Shown piece after piece: positions 22,494-31,059 of a stretch of DNA of 48,510 nt. The notes beneath the pieces were generated by a model. It saw nothing but the letters and a program-made list of their open reading frames with translations. It was not told where the DNA came from and made no database searches. Made by a program: the position numbers and the translations under genes. Within the stretch, counting starts at the first letter, position 1, and each line of letters starts with the position of its first letter. The stretch is from an uncultured Eubacteriales bacterium (GTDB lineage Bacteria; Bacillota; Clostridia; Oscillospirales; Oscillospiraceae), in assembly GCA_902492005.1 (NCBI GenBank), contig CABUJV010000015.1, forward strand, positions 1 through 48,510. Reading direction: 5' to 3'.

Positions 22494-23543
22494 TTATTTC
22501 TTGACCAGGTACTTGCGCATATCCAGCGCGCAGGCAAACAGGATAATGCCGCCTTTGATGAGGTACTGCAGGTTGGGGTCCACCTTCATCATGCTCAGGC
22601 CGATGAAAATCAGCCGCAGCATAAGCACGCCCACCACGATGCCGCGGATCTTGCCGATGCCGCCGACGAAGCTGACGCCGCCGATGACGCAGGCCGCGAT
22701 GGCGTCCAGCTCGTAGTTGAAGCCGGTGTTGGCGGTGTTAGAGCCAATGCGGGCGCCCTCGATGAAGCCGGTGAAGCCGTACATGGCGCCGGCCAGGGCA
22801 AAGACCAGAATGGTGGTCAGGAAGACGTTGACACCAGAGACCCGGGCGGCCTCCTCGTTGGCGCCCAGGGCAAACATGTTCTTGCCGAAGGTGGTCTTAT
22901 TCCAGATGAACCACATGATGAGTGTCAGGATAACGGCGAAGAGCACATACCGGGGCACCGGGGTGTCGCCCACACTGAAGAGCTCGCCCTTGACAAAGTC
23001 GGTGTAGCTGGCGTCCAGATTGGAGATGGCCATGCCCTTATTATTGCCCATCTGCACGTAGAGCAGCAGCAGGGTGTAGACGATGAGCTGGGTGCCCAGG
23101 GTGACGATGAAGGGGTGGAGCTTAAACTTGGCCACAAAAAAGCCGTTAAACGCGCCGAAGGCCGCGCCGATGAGCATGGCTGCGGGGATGACCACCCAGA
23201 TGGGCAGGGTGCCGATCTCCGGCCACATCTTGTTGGCCAGGTTGGCGGCGCTCTGGAGCAGGGAGGCCGAGATGCAGGCGGTCAGGCCCACGATACGGCC
23301 GGCGGACAGGTCGGTACCGGTGAGCACGATACAGCCGCCGATCCCCAGGGCGGCGGGCAGATAGGCCGCCGTCTGGGACAGGATGTTGATAATGGAGGCG
23401 GGTTTCAGAAAGTTCGGGTTTACGACGGCGATGTAGATCACGGCGATGATCATCAGGATGAGCAGGGCGTTGTTCAGCAGCAGGTTGCCCACCCGCTTGG
23501 CGTCCCACGCCTGCCGCTCCAGGGCCTTGGATTCTTTACTCAT
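22494..23543 (-). CDS. mglC: Galactose/methyl-galactoside ABC permease
   Basis: The 349-residue permease starts at the ATG at 23541-23543 after GGGAGGA; the longer frame is not supported. It has about ten membrane helices of the RbsC/MglC family and motifs such as G-I-G-G-C-I-V-L-T-G-T-D-L-S-A-G and G-A-N-E-E-A-A-R-V-S-G. It forms the membrane channel with MglA for sugar import. It follows mglA by 16 bases and is the last gene before the terminator. Confidence 0.93.
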   Translation of the reverse strand: MSKESKALERQAWDAKRVGNLLLNNALLILMIIAVIYIAVVNPNFLKPASIINILSQTAAYLPAALGIGGCIVLTGTDLSAGRIVGLTACISASLLQSAANLANKMWPEIGTLPIWVVIPAAMLIGAAFGAFNGFFVAKFKLHPFIVTLGTQLIVYTLLLLYVQMGNNKGMAISNLDASYTDFVKGELFSVGDTPVPRYVLFAVILTLIMWFIWNKTTFGKNMFALGANEEAARVSGVNVFLTTILVFALAGAMYGFTGFIEGARIGSNTANTGFNYELDAIAACVIGGVSFVGGIGKIRGIVVGVLMLRLIFIGLSMMKVDPNLQYLIKGGIILFACALDMRKYLVKK

Positions 23544-23559
23544 TGCGGCTTCCTCCCTC

Positions 23560-25059
23560 TTAAACATATTTGGCGGCCAGGGTGAGGATTTCCTCCTGGC
23601 TGGTATTTTTGGCGTCGACCTCGCCGGCCAGCTGGCCGCCGGACATGACCAGGATGCGGTCGCAGACGCCCAGCAGCTCCGGCATCTCGGAGGACACCAT
23701 GATAACCCCCTTGCCCTCGTTGGCCAGATCGATGATGAGCTGGTAGATCTCATACTTGGCGCCCACGTCGATGCCGCGGGTGGGCTCGTCCAGCAGCAGC
23801 ACCTCCGGCTTGGTCAGCAGCCAGCGGCCGATGATGACCTTCTGCTGGTTGCCGCCGGACAGGGAGCGAATCTGGGTCTTCTGGCTGGGGGTTTTGATGT
23901 GCATGGCCTCAATGGCCCACTTGGTGTCTTCCTCCATCTTCTTGTCGCTGAGGCAGACGCCGCCCACCAGATAGTTTTTCAGGTTGGAGATGACCGTATT
24001 CTCCCGGATGTCCCGGATGCCGAAGATGCCGGTGGCCCGGCGTTCCTCGGTGAGCAGGGCAAAGCCGTTTTTAATGGATTCCCGGGGGGTCCGGTTCCGG
24101 ATAACCTGGCCGTGGAGCTTGATGGTGCCGCCCGCCTTGGTCATGGCACCGAACAGATTCTCCAGCACCTCGGTACGGCCGGAGCCGTCCAGGCCGGCGA
24201 TGCCCAGGATCTCCCCCTTGCGGAGCTGGAAGGAGGCGTCCTTCAGGCGGGTATACTTGCCCGCCAGGTGCTCCACCTCCAGGATGACCTCGTCAGGCGC
24301 GTTGGTCTTGGGCGGGAAGCGGTTGGTCAGCTCCCGTCCCACCATCAGCTTGATGATCTCCTCCATGGTCAGCTCCTTGGCCGGCCGGGTGGCCACCCAA
24401 GTGCCGTCGCGCATGATGGTCACGTCGTCGCTGATGCGGAGGATCTCCTCCATCTTGTGACTGATGTAGATGATGCCGCAGCCCTTGGCCTTGAGCATAC
24501 TGATGATGCGGAACAGATGCTCCACCTCCACCTCCGTCAGGGAGGAGGTGGGCTCGTCAAAGACAATGACCTTGGCGTCGTAGGAGACGGCCTTGGCGAT
24601 CTCCACCATCTGACGCTGAGACACGGGCATGGCGGACATGATGGTGTTGGGGTTTACCTTGACCTCCAGCTCGTCAAAGATCTCCTTGGTACGCTTGCGC
24701 ATGACCGTCTCGCTGACCATGATGCCGCCCACCTTGGGGTAGCGGCCCAGCCACAGGTTGTCCTGCACGCTGCGGGTCAGGGCCTGGTTGAGCTCCTGGT
24801 GCACCATGGCCACCCCGTTCTCCAGGGCCTCTTTGGAGCTCTTAAAGTCGACTTCCTTGCCGTCCAGGACGATGGTGCCGCTGTCCTTGTTGTAGATGCC
24901 GAACAGGCACTTCATCAGGGTGGACTTGCCTGCGCCGTTCTCTCCCATCAGGGCGTGCACCGTGCCGGGCCGGACCTTCAGGGACACGTTGTCCAGGGCT
25001 TTGACGCCGGGGAATTCCTTGCTGATGCCTTTCATTTCCAGCAGTGCCGTCTGATCCAT
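23560..25059 (-). CDS. mglA: Galactose/methyl-galactoside ABC importer ATPase
   Basis: The 499-residue protein starts at the ATG at 25057-25059 after GGAGAGGAGG. It carries two ABC domains. The first has Walker A (G-E-N-G-A-G-K-S-T) near residue 40 and V-F-D-E-P-T-S-S-L. The second has the degenerate G-L-D-G-S-G-R-T-E, normal for monosaccharide importers, then L-S-G-G-N-Q-Q-K and L-L-L-D-E-P-T-R-G-I-D. It powers sugar uptake through MglC. A structured gap of 192 bases separates it from mglB. Confidence 0.95.
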   Translation of the reverse strand: MDQTALLEMKGISKEFPGVKALDNVSLKVRPGTVHALMGENGAGKSTLMKCLFGIYNKDSGTIVLDGKEVDFKSSKEALENGVAMVHQELNQALTRSVQDNLWLGRYPKVGGIMVSETVMRKRTKEIFDELEVKVNPNTIMSAMPVSQRQMVEIAKAVSYDAKVIVFDEPTSSLTEVEVEHLFRIISMLKAKGCGIIYISHKMEEILRISDDVTIMRDGTWVATRPAKELTMEEIIKLMVGRELTNRFPPKTNAPDEVILEVEHLAGKYTRLKDASFQLRKGEILGIAGLDGSGRTEVLENLFGAMTKAGGTIKLHGQVIRNRTPRESIKNGFALLTEERRATGIFGIRDIRENTVISNLKNYLVGGVCLSDKKMEEDTKWAIEAMHIKTPSQKTQIRSLSGGNQQKVIIGRWLLTKPEVLLLDEPTRGIDVGAKYEIYQLIIDLANEGKGVIMVSSEMPELLGVCDRILVMSGGQLAGEVDAKNTSQEEILTLAAKYV

Positions 25060-25168
25060 ATGCTTCCTCCTCTCCATGGCGCTCCCCGGAGGAGCGCTGC
25101 TGTGTGGAGCCGCCGCGCCGGGCGCATCCCGTCCGGCAGGCGCACGGCGCCGGGGCTCCACGGCGTAA

Positions 25169-25194
25169 GCGGGGCTGCCGTCTGGCAGCCCCGC
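25169..25194 (-). promoter_or_regulatory. Intercistronic hairpin between mglB and mglA
   Basis: An 11-bp stem (25169-25179 with 25184-25194) with a four-base loop lies 58 bases after mglB. No long U-run follows. Such hairpins often let the binding protein be made in excess over the permease by partial termination or mRNA protection. Other GC-rich inverted repeats fill the rest of 25060-25251. Confidence 0.6.
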
Positions 25195-25251
25195 TCGTCC
25201 GTTGGTGTGTTCGGTTGGGGCGATGCGTACTGTGTTGTATCCGGGTCTGCC

Positions 25252-26388
25252 TTATTCGGCGGTGTACACGCCGTAGGGCACACGGATCTTGGCCACGCCC
25301 TCGTCCACGTTCAGGTCGCCGGTGTTGTCCATCAGGGCGGCGCCGTCCTTGATGTTGCCCACCAGGGCGGTGATGGTCTCGGCCATGCCGGCAGCATCCT
25401 GCATGATGGTGCCGGTCATCTTGCCCTCGTCGATTGCCTGCTTGGCGGAGTCAATGGCGTCCACGCCAAAGACAGGGATGGTCTTGCTGCTGCCGTCGCC
25501 CAGGTTGTAGCCGGCCGTCTGCAGGGAGGAGATGGCGCCCAGAGCCATGTCGTCATTGTTGGCAATGACCAGCTCGACCATGTTGCCGTTGGCCTCGGAG
25601 TACTCGGCCAGGATGGTGTCCATGTAGGCCACGGCGGCGGCGGCGGACCAGGAACCGTTCTGGTCGACCTGATACTTGGTGGCCACGTCGCCGGCGTAGT
25701 AAGCCAGCGCGGGCTTGCCGGCCCCGGTCAGGACGGTGTCGGCGTCCTCCACGCCGAACTGGGTGCGGGCCTCAGCCTCGGCGTTGCCCTCCTGGCCCTT
25801 GAACATGACATAGGAGATGGTGCCGTCGCCGTTCAGGTCCACGGCCTCATAGTTGGCCAGCAGGTACTCGCCGATGAGCTTGCCCTGCATGTGGCCGGCC
25901 TCAGGGGCGTCGGTGCCCACGAAGGCGCACTTGTCATAGCTGTTCACCACGTCGTCGGAGACCTCGCGGTTGAAGAAGATGATGGGGATGCCGGCGCTCT
26001 TGGCGGCGTCCACGGCGTTCTGGGCGGCGTCCGGGGAGGACGTCTCCACGATGTTGACGATCAGCAGGTTGGCGCCATTGGCCAGCGCGGTGTTGATCTG
26101 GTCGGTCTGCTGGGACTGGTTGCCGGCACCGTCAAAGTTGTCGTAGTTGACGCCCAGGGCGGTCAGCATCTCGTCCATGCTGTTGCGGACGCTGGAGATG
26201 TACACGTCGGAGTAGTTGTAGTAGAACACGGCCACATTCAACTCGCCGGCCTGAGCGGGCTGGCTCTCCGCGGGAGCAGAGGCGGAGGGGGACGGGGAGG
26301 CGCTGCTGCCGGAGCCGCTGCCGGAGCAGCCGGTGAAGGCGGCAAACATGAGAACGGCTGCAAGAACAAGAGCAAGTTTCTTCTTCAT
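25252..26388 (-). CDS. mglB: Galactose/glucose-binding lipoprotein of the mgl importer
   Basis: The 378-residue protein starts at the ATG at 26386-26388 (M-K-K-K-L) after AGGAGG. A lipoprotein signal ends at A-F-T-G-C; a Ser/Pro/Gly linker follows. The binding fold shows V-A-V-F-Y-Y-N-Y-S-D, I-I-F-F-N-R-E-V, A-N-N-D-D-M-A-L-G-A and G-V-D-A-I-D-S-A, all as in galactose-binding MglB. It captures sugar outside the membrane for MglAC. It is first in the operon, under a weak promoter with a phased direct repeat upstream. Confidence 0.93.
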   Translation of the reverse strand: MKKKLALVLAAVLMFAAFTGCSGSGSGSSASPSPSASAPAESQPAQAGELNVAVFYYNYSDVYISSVRNSMDEMLTALGVNYDNFDGAGNQSQQTDQINTALANGANLLIVNIVETSSPDAAQNAVDAAKSAGIPIIFFNREVSDDVVNSYDKCAFVGTDAPEAGHMQGKLIGEYLLANYEAVDLNGDGTISYVMFKGQEGNAEAEARTQFGVEDADTVLTGAGKPALAYYAGDVATKYQVDQNGSWSAAAAVAYMDTILAEYSEANGNMVELVIANNDDMALGAISSLQTAGYNLGDGSSKTIPVFGVDAIDSAKQAIDEGKMTGTIMQDAAGMAETITALVGNIKDGAALMDNTGDLNVDEGVAKIRVPYGVYTAE

Positions 26389-26463
26389 TGTTTTTCCTCC
26401 TAATGACACATATAGTTTGCAGGGTTCCATCCGCTGGGGAACGTCTTTCCCCGGGACGCTTCT

Positions 26464-26492
26464 ATTGTAATCGGCCGTGCGGGAAAAGACGA
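26464..26492 (-). promoter_or_regulatory. Weak, probably activated promoter of mglBAC
   Basis: On the - strand the -10 is TACAAT (complement of 26464-26469). Seventeen bases upstream lies TCGTCT (complement of 26487-26492), a poor -35. This fits a promoter that needs an activator. The leader to mglB is about 70 bases. Confidence 0.6.
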
Positions 26493-26494
26493 TA

Positions 26495-26529
26495 GAAAAT
26501 TCTTTGCTCTTCTAGGAAAAAACTTTGCT
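26495..26529 (-). promoter_or_regulatory. 21-bp-phased direct repeat upstream of mglB: activator site candidate
   Basis: GAAAATTCTTTGCT (26495-26508) and GAAAAAACTTTGCT (26516-26529) match at 12 of 14 positions and are spaced exactly 21 bp, two helical turns. They abut the weak -35. AraC-type activators bind such tandem half-sites; the YesN-type regulator next door is the obvious candidate. The rest of 26389-26697 shows no gene. Confidence 0.65.
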
Positions 26530-26697
26530 TATCCGACCATAATGGTGCATTTGCTTCTTCATTTTTGGAGTTTTTGCATAAATCTGGCGCAACGTGTAAC
26601 GGCAGCTCCCCCGGTATATTCCGCACGGTGCACCCCAGAGTGTACCCATCCGTCCCACCCCGCCGCCGGGCGCGCGGGGAGTGAGGAGGGATGCTTC

Positions 26698-27102
26698 ATG
26701 GCAAGCGGACACACCGCGCATTACGGGCTCTCCCAGTGGGAGCCGGAGGACAGCTTTTTGCGGGAGGAGTTCAACGCGGACTTCTCCAAGATCGACACGG
26801 CGGTATTCGGCAAGGCGGAGGCCGTGACCGGAACCTACACCGGCGACGGGGCGTCGGTGCGGATCATCGAATTGGGCTTCTCGCCCACGGCGGTGCTGCT
26901 GCTGCGCAACAACGGCGCCGGCAAGGACAGCAGCAACTATTACGGGGGTCTGGCCCTGCGGGATCAGCCCGTCCTCCTGCCCACCGGGGCGACGGTGCTG
27001 GCCATCACTGACAGCGGCTTTTCCGTCCACGTCGGCGGCTCGGCCAGCATCAGCAATTCCAACGGCAGCGGCTATCTGTTCCACTACCTCGCCTTCCGCT
27101 GA
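26698..27102 (+). CDS. Small protein resembling a phage tail-fibre segment (134 aa)
   Basis: The ATG at 26698 lies 7 bases after GAGGAGGG. The N-terminus (Y-G-L-S-Q-W-E-P-E-D-S-F-L-R-E-E-F-N) and the middle stretch (G-T-Y-T-G-D-G-A-S-V-R, then L-G-F-S-P-T-A-V-L-L-L) resemble modules seen in tail-fibre or collar proteins of Firmicute phages and in standalone clostridial proteins. There is no signal peptide. It stands alone between the mgl and cobalamin operons and may be a domesticated phage remnant. Its function is unknown. Confidence 0.6.
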   Translation: MASGHTAHYGLSQWEPEDSFLREEFNADFSKIDTAVFGKAEAVTGTYTGDGASVRIIELGFSPTAVLLLRNNGAGKDSSNYYGGLALRDQPVLLPTGATVLAITDSGFSVHVGGSASISNSNGSGYLFHYLAFR

Positions 27103-27148
27103 GCCGGAGGCGCGCAGCAGCGGGCCCGCCCGGGCGGGAACTGTATGG

Positions 27149-27176
27149 TTGACTTTTCCTCCGCCTGCGGTATAAT
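27149..27176 (+). promoter_or_regulatory. Promoter of the cobalamin operon
   Basis: TTGACT (27149-27154) and TATAAT (27171-27176) are 16 bases apart, upstream of the riboswitch. Confidence 0.75.
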
Positions 27177-27178
27177 GG

Positions 27179-27212
27179 AAAGGGTCCCGACTGAAAAGGC
27201 CGGGACCCTTTT
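27179..27212 (+). terminator. Hairpin overlapping the transcription start region
   Basis: An 11-bp stem (27179-27189 with 27201-27211) ends in a T-run. Because it lies at the expected start site, it most likely ends transcripts from the 26698 gene and keeps read-through out of the riboswitch. Confidence 0.6.
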
Positions 27213-27224
27213 CGGATGTTTTTG

Positions 27225-27460
27225 AATTTGATACGCTGCATCATGTCCCCGGGGAGGAGCTGCCGTCCAGGCAGACCCGGGGATGAGGGAATCCGGTGAA
27301 AGTCCGGAGCATTGCCCGTTGCCGTATGCGCTTGAGGCTGTCGTTCGTGACGTGAGTCGGTCATTGGGGAAACCTGAGAAGGCGGAACGACAGACGGGGA
27401 GGGTTTCCAGTGGCACACCTCCGGATGGCGCAAGCCGGAAGACCTATGATGCTCGAAACC
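27225..27460 (+). ncRNA. Cobalamin riboswitch
   Basis: The core reads GGGAATCCGGTGAAAGTCCG (27287-27306), then GCCCGTTGCCGT, matching the conserved GGGAA..GGTG..A.TCC core of cobalamin riboswitches. The B12 box, AAGCCGGAAGACCT (27432-27445), follows. GCATCAT near 27238 pairs with ATGATGC near 27446 to close the aptamer, and GTCGTTC (near 27340) pairs with GAACGAC (near 27385) as an internal stem. A strong terminator follows at 27504-27544, so bound cobalamin should switch the downstream genes off. Confidence 0.9.
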
Positions 27461-27503
27461 TGAGGCGCGCCGCGCGCCGAAGGACAGGGGCCCACGCGAA
27501 CAG

Positions 27504-27544
27504 ACGGACGTGGTGAATGAAAGGATTCACCACGTCCGTTTTTT
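27504..27544 (+). terminator. Expression-platform terminator of the riboswitch
   Basis: A perfect 15-bp stem (27504-27518 with 27525-27539) is followed by six T. It lies 20 bases before the first gene's start and explains control by transcription termination. Confidence 0.92.
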
Positions 27545-27564
27545 GATCACAGGAGGGGAGCAAT

Positions 27565-29223
27565 TTGGTGAAACGATTCCGTCAGAGAGGGGGCGGCCTG
27601 CTGCTGGCCCTGGCGGCGGTCATCTGCCTGGCCAATCCGGTCCGGGCCGCTGTGTCGGACAGCGCCCTGGAGGCCGCCCTGGCGGACACCGCCCAGTATG
27701 TCTGCGCCGCCGTACCCGAACCCCAGGTGGGCTCCATCGGCGGGGAGTGGGCGGTGCTGGGTCTGGCCCGCAGCGGCTACGCGGTGCCGGAGGGGTACTT
27801 CCAGAGCTACTATGGCGCGGTGGAGGCCTGCGTCAAGGCCCGGAACGGCAGCCTCCATGACAAGAAATACACCGAATATGCCCGGGTCATTCTGGCCCTG
27901 ACCGCCATTGGCCGGGATCCCCGGGACGTGACGGGCTATGACCTGACGCTGCCCCTGGGTGACTACGACAAGACCGTCTGGCAGGGGATCAACGGCCCCA
28001 TTTGGGCTCTGATCGCTCTGGATTCCGGGGGCTACCCCATGCCGGAAAACCCCGCGGCGGAGACCCAGGCCACCCGCCAGATGTATATCGACCACATTCT
28101 GGACCGCCAGCGCTCCGACGGTGGCTGGAGCCTGGCGGGGGAAAGCGGCGCGCGCTCCGACCCGGACGTCACCGCCACGGCGCTCCAGGCCCTGGCCAAA
28201 TACCAGGACCAGCCGGCCGTGGCTGCGGCCACCCAGGAGGCCCTGGCCTGCCTGTCCGGTCAGCAGGACGGGCAGGGCGGCTTCGCAAGCTGGAGCACCA
28301 GCAATTCGGAGAGCGTGGTGCAGGTGCTGGTGGCCCTGTGCGAGCTGGGTCTTCCTCTGGACGACGCCCGCTTTGTCAAAAACGACTCTACCCTGCTGGA
28401 CAATCTGCTGCTCTTCTACCGGCAGGGGGCCGGGTTCGTCCATACCAGCGCGGGTACGGGCTCCAGCCAGATGGCCACGGAGCAGGCGCTCTACGGTCTG
28501 GCCGCCGCCCAGCGGGCCCGGGAGGGCCGCAGCAGCCTCTATCGCATGGGTGACGCGGTGCCTGCGGCCGGAACATCCGGCTCTGAGGCGGAGAGCGGCC
28601 TGGCGGACAGGGACCCGGCGGTGCGTGCCCAGCCGGTCACCGCCCCCGGCATCACCTTCCCGGACCTCTCCGGCCACGCCGACCAGGCCGCGGTGGAGGC
28701 CCTGGCCGCCCGGGGCATTATCACCGGCGGCAGCGACGGTCTGTTCCGCCCCGACGGCGCCATGACCCGGGCGGAGTTTGCCGCCATCGTGGTGCGGGCC
28801 CTGGGTCTGGACACCGGCTCTCTCGGCGGGGAGGCCGTCTTTTCCGACGTGGCCCCGGAGGCGTGGTATGCCCCCTACGTGGACGCTGCCTGCCGCTACG
28901 GCATCGTAAGCGGCGTAGGCGACGGCAAGTTCTGCCCCGACGGCACCCTCTCCCGGCAGGAGGCCGCCGTCATGGTGGCCCGTGCCGCCGGGCTGTGCGG
29001 TCTGGATACGGCGCTGGACTCCGCCGCCGTCCGCAGCCTGCTGGCCCCGTTTTCCGACTATGTCACCACGGCGGCGTGGGCACGGGAGAGCCTGGCCTTC
29101 TGCTACCAGGAAAACATTCTGGACCAATCGGATCTGGCGGTCCGGCCCGCAGAGGCCATCCGGCGCTGTGAGGTCGCCCGGATGCTCTTCCGGATGCTGG
29201 ACCGGGCCGGGCTGCTCGTATAG
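27565..29223 (+). CDS. Exported alpha-barrel (terpenoid-cyclase-like) protein with three SLH domains; cobalamin-capture candidate
   Basis: A TTG at 27565 lies 8 bases after AGGAGG; a GTG at 27568 is the alternative. The protein has 552 residues. A signal peptide (basic start, L-L-L-A-L-A-A-V-I-C-L-A, cleavage near V-R-A-A) precedes an alpha-helical repeat domain (about 30-330) with prenyltransferase/squalene-cyclase-like motifs such as R-S-D-G-G-W-S, D-V-T-A-T-A-L-Q-A-L and G-Q-G-G-F-A-S-W. Three S-layer homology domains follow (about 367-415, 425-475 and 495-545), which would fix it to the cell wall. The same alpha-barrel fold forms the N-terminal domain of intrinsic factor and transcobalamin. 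It is the first gene behind the cobalamin riboswitch and precedes a DUF4430 gene. Direct cobalamin binding is inferred. Confidence 0.85.
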   Translation: MVKRFRQRGGGLLLALAAVICLANPVRAAVSDSALEAALADTAQYVCAAVPEPQVGSIGGEWAVLGLARSGYAVPEGYFQSYYGAVEACVKARNGSLHDKKYTEYARVILALTAIGRDPRDVTGYDLTLPLGDYDKTVWQGINGPIWALIALDSGGYPMPENPAAETQATRQMYIDHILDRQRSDGGWSLAGESGARSDPDVTATALQALAKYQDQPAVAAATQEALACLSGQQDGQGGFASWSTSNSESVVQVLVALCELGLPLDDARFVKNDSTLLDNLLLFYRQGAGFVHTSAGTGSSQMATEQALYGLAAAQRAREGRSSLYRMGDAVPAAGTSGSEAESGLADRDPAVRAQPVTAPGITFPDLSGHADQAAVEALAARGIITGGSDGLFRPDGAMTRAEFAAIVVRALGLDTGSLGGEAVFSDVAPEAWYAPYVDAACRYGIVSGVGDGKFCPDGTLSRQEAAVMVARAAGLCGLDTALDSAAVRSLLAPFSDYVTTAAWARESLAFCYQENILDQSDLAVRPAEAIRRCEVARMLFRMLDRAGLLV

Positions 29224-29233
29224 GAGGCGCAGC

Positions 29234-30106
29234 ATGTGGTGGAACCGACATAAGCGGCAGGTTCTGATTCCGGTGCTCCTGGCGGCGGTGCTGGCCGGAG
29301 CCTTCTGGCTGGGCGGCGGCGCGCCGGGCAGCCGGGGCTGGACGGTGGAGGCCGCCCCCTCCCCGGCGGAGCCCTCTGCCAGTGCGGCACAGACAGAGGT
29401 CCTCCCCGCGCCGTCTCTCCGGGTCACTTCCGTCCCCTCAGCACCCCCCGCCGTCACGCCGGCGCCGGCGGAAACCCCGGAAGCCCTCCCCGTGTCCCCG
29501 ACGCCGGAGGAGACACCCGCAGCGCCTCCACCGACGCAGACGCCCGCACTCCTTTCGCCGTCGCCCTCCGCCGGTGCAGGGGCCGCAGCCCTGCAGGGCA
29601 TGGGGGGCACAGCCCAATCTCTCACCGACCCGGCACCGGAGGGAAAGCCCCAGCCCGTGGACCCCCAGGACGCGGCCTTCTCCGACGTGACCCACACCTG
29701 CACCCTCTCGGTCCGGTGCGACACCATTCTAGCGCATCTGGATTGGCTGGACGAGGAAAAGGCGGAGTTGGTGCCCGAGGACGGCGTGATCTTTTCGGAG
29801 ACCCAGGTCACTTTTTACGAGGGGGAGAGCGTCTTCAACCTGCTCCAGCGGGAGATGAAGCAGGCCAAGATCCACTTGGAGTTTGAGGAGACGCCCCTTT
29901 ATCACTCCGCCTACATTGAGGGCATCCACAACCTCTACGAATTCGACTGCGGCGAGGGGTCCGGCTGGACCTACCGGGTCAACGGCTGGTTCCCCAACTA
30001 CGGCTGCTCCCGCTACCAGCTCCAGGAGGGGGACGTGGTGGAGTGGCTCTACACCTGCGACCTGGGCGCCGACGTAGGCGCCCCCTCCTCCGTCGGAGGG
30101 GCGTAA
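29234..30106 (+). CDS. Membrane-anchored DUF4430 protein; second half of a cobalamin-capture pair
   Basis: The ATG at 29234 follows the AGGAGG that overlaps the preceding stop; the protein has 290 residues. A basic start and one hydrophobic helix (about 8-28) anchor it. A Pro/Thr/Ala-rich spacer (about 45-140) could span the cell wall. Residues about 150-280 are a DUF4430 domain, with F-Y-E-G-E-S-V-F-N-L-L, S-G-W-T-Y-R-V-N-G-W and the closing L-Q-E-G-D-V-V-E-W. DUF4430 is the C-terminal beta domain of intrinsic factor and transcobalamin, which covers one face of cobalamin. The adjacent alpha-barrel protein would be the other half. Confidence 0.87.
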   Translation: MWWNRHKRQVLIPVLLAAVLAGAFWLGGGAPGSRGWTVEAAPSPAEPSASAAQTEVLPAPSLRVTSVPSAPPAVTPAPAETPEALPVSPTPEETPAAPPPTQTPALLSPSPSAGAGAAALQGMGGTAQSLTDPAPEGKPQPVDPQDAAFSDVTHTCTLSVRCDTILAHLDWLDEEKAELVPEDGVIFSETQVTFYEGESVFNLLQREMKQAKIHLEFEETPLYHSAYIEGIHNLYEFDCGEGSGWTYRVNGWFPNYGCSRYQLQEGDVVEWLYTCDLGADVGAPSSVGGA

Positions 30107-30113
30107 CATACCG

Positions 30114-30146
30114 GGCGGCGCGGCAGACCCCCGCGCCGCCTTTTTT
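30114..30146 (+). terminator. Internal terminator between the capture genes and the ECF genes
   Basis: A 10-bp GC stem (30114-30123 with 30131-30140) with a 7-base loop is followed by TTTTTT (30141-30146), 8 bases after the DUF4430 stop. It should lower ECF transcription relative to the surface proteins unless read through. Confidence 0.85.
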
Positions 30147-30156
30147 GAATGGACTG

Positions 30157-31059
30157 ATGCGCTTGCAAAACCGAGACGCTTTTTCCAGCTACCACCCGGC
30201 GGTGAATTTTCTCTATTTCGGCCTGGTGCTGTTTTTCACCATGTGCTTCCTGCACCCGGTCTGCCTGCTGCTCTCCCTGGCCGCCGCCCTGCGGTACGCC
30301 GTCCGCCTCAACGGGCGCCAGGCGGTGCGGTGCGGCCTGCTGTACCTGCTGCCCATGGCGCTGCTGGCCGCCCTCCTCAATCCGGCCTTCAACCACAAAG
30401 GGGCCACAATCCTGACCTACCTGCCCTCGGGCAACCCCCTGACACTGGAGAGCGTCGCCTACGGCTTGGCCGCCGCGGCCCTGCTCTCCGCCGTGGTCAC
30501 CTGGTTCTCCTGCTATACGGCGGTGATGACTTCCGACAAGTTCGTCTATCTCTTCGGGCGGGTCATCCCCGCCCTCTCTCTGGTCCTCTCCATGGCCCTG
30601 CGGTTCGTGCCCAGGTTCCAGGCCCAGGCCCGGGTGGTGTCTCAGGCCCAGCGCTGCGTCGGGCGGGACGTGTCGGACGGGAGCCTCCTCCAGCGCCTGC
30701 GCAATGGGGTGACCATTCTCTCCATCCTGCTCACCTGGTGCCTGGAAAACGCCATCGAGACGGCGGACAGCATGAAAAGCCGGGGCTACGGCCTGCCGGG
30801 CCGGACCGCCTTTTCCATCTACCGTCTGGACGGCCGGGACCGGACCGCCCTCTGGTGTCTGGGCGCTCTGGGGGGCTATATCCTGTCCATGTGGAGGGCG
30901 GGCGGCTTTGCCTGCCGCTACTTCCCCACCTTCCGCCTGGCCCCCTGGGACGGCTGGAGTCTCTCCGGGCTGCTGGCGTTCGGGCTTTTGTGTTTGACTC
31001 CGGTCATCATTGATCGAAGGGAGGACCGCCGGTGGACGCGTTTGCCATCCATAACCTGA
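30157..31059 (+). CDS. ecfT: ECF transporter T component (EcfT/CbiQ family)
   Basis: The ATG at 30157 gives 300 residues; a TTG at 30145 falls in the terminator T-run, and neither has a clear ribosome site. The protein has several membrane helices (for example V-N-F-L-Y-F-G-L-V-L-F-F and A-L-L-A-A-L-L-N-P). The coupling region includes S-M-A-L-R-F-V-P-R-F and the S-R-G-Y-G motif (M-K-S-R-G-Y-G) that contacts the ATPases. EcfT links the S component to the two ATPases. It overlaps the following fused gene by 28 bases, a sign of tight coupling. Confidence 0.88.
   Translation: MRLQNRDAFSSYHPAVNFLYFGLVLFFTMCFLHPVCLLLSLAAALRYAVRLNGRQAVRCGLLYLLPMALLAALLNPAFNHKGATILTYLPSGNPLTLESVAYGLAAAALLSAVVTWFSCYTAVMTSDKFVYLFGRVIPALSLVLSMALRFVPRFQAQARVVSQAQRCVGRDVSDGSLLQRLRNGVTILSILLTWCLENAIETADSMKSRGYGLPGRTAFSIYRLDGRDRTALWCLGALGGYILSMWRAGGFACRYFPTFRLAPWDGWSLSGLLAFGLLCLTPVIIDRREDRRWTRLPSIT

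Noticed and set aside
23446..26403. A 985-codon open frame on the + strand opposite mglC-mglA-mglB
   Set aside because: It is antisense to three clear transporter genes, has low-complexity Gly/Val/His-rich translation and no ribosome site; high GC keeps this frame open.
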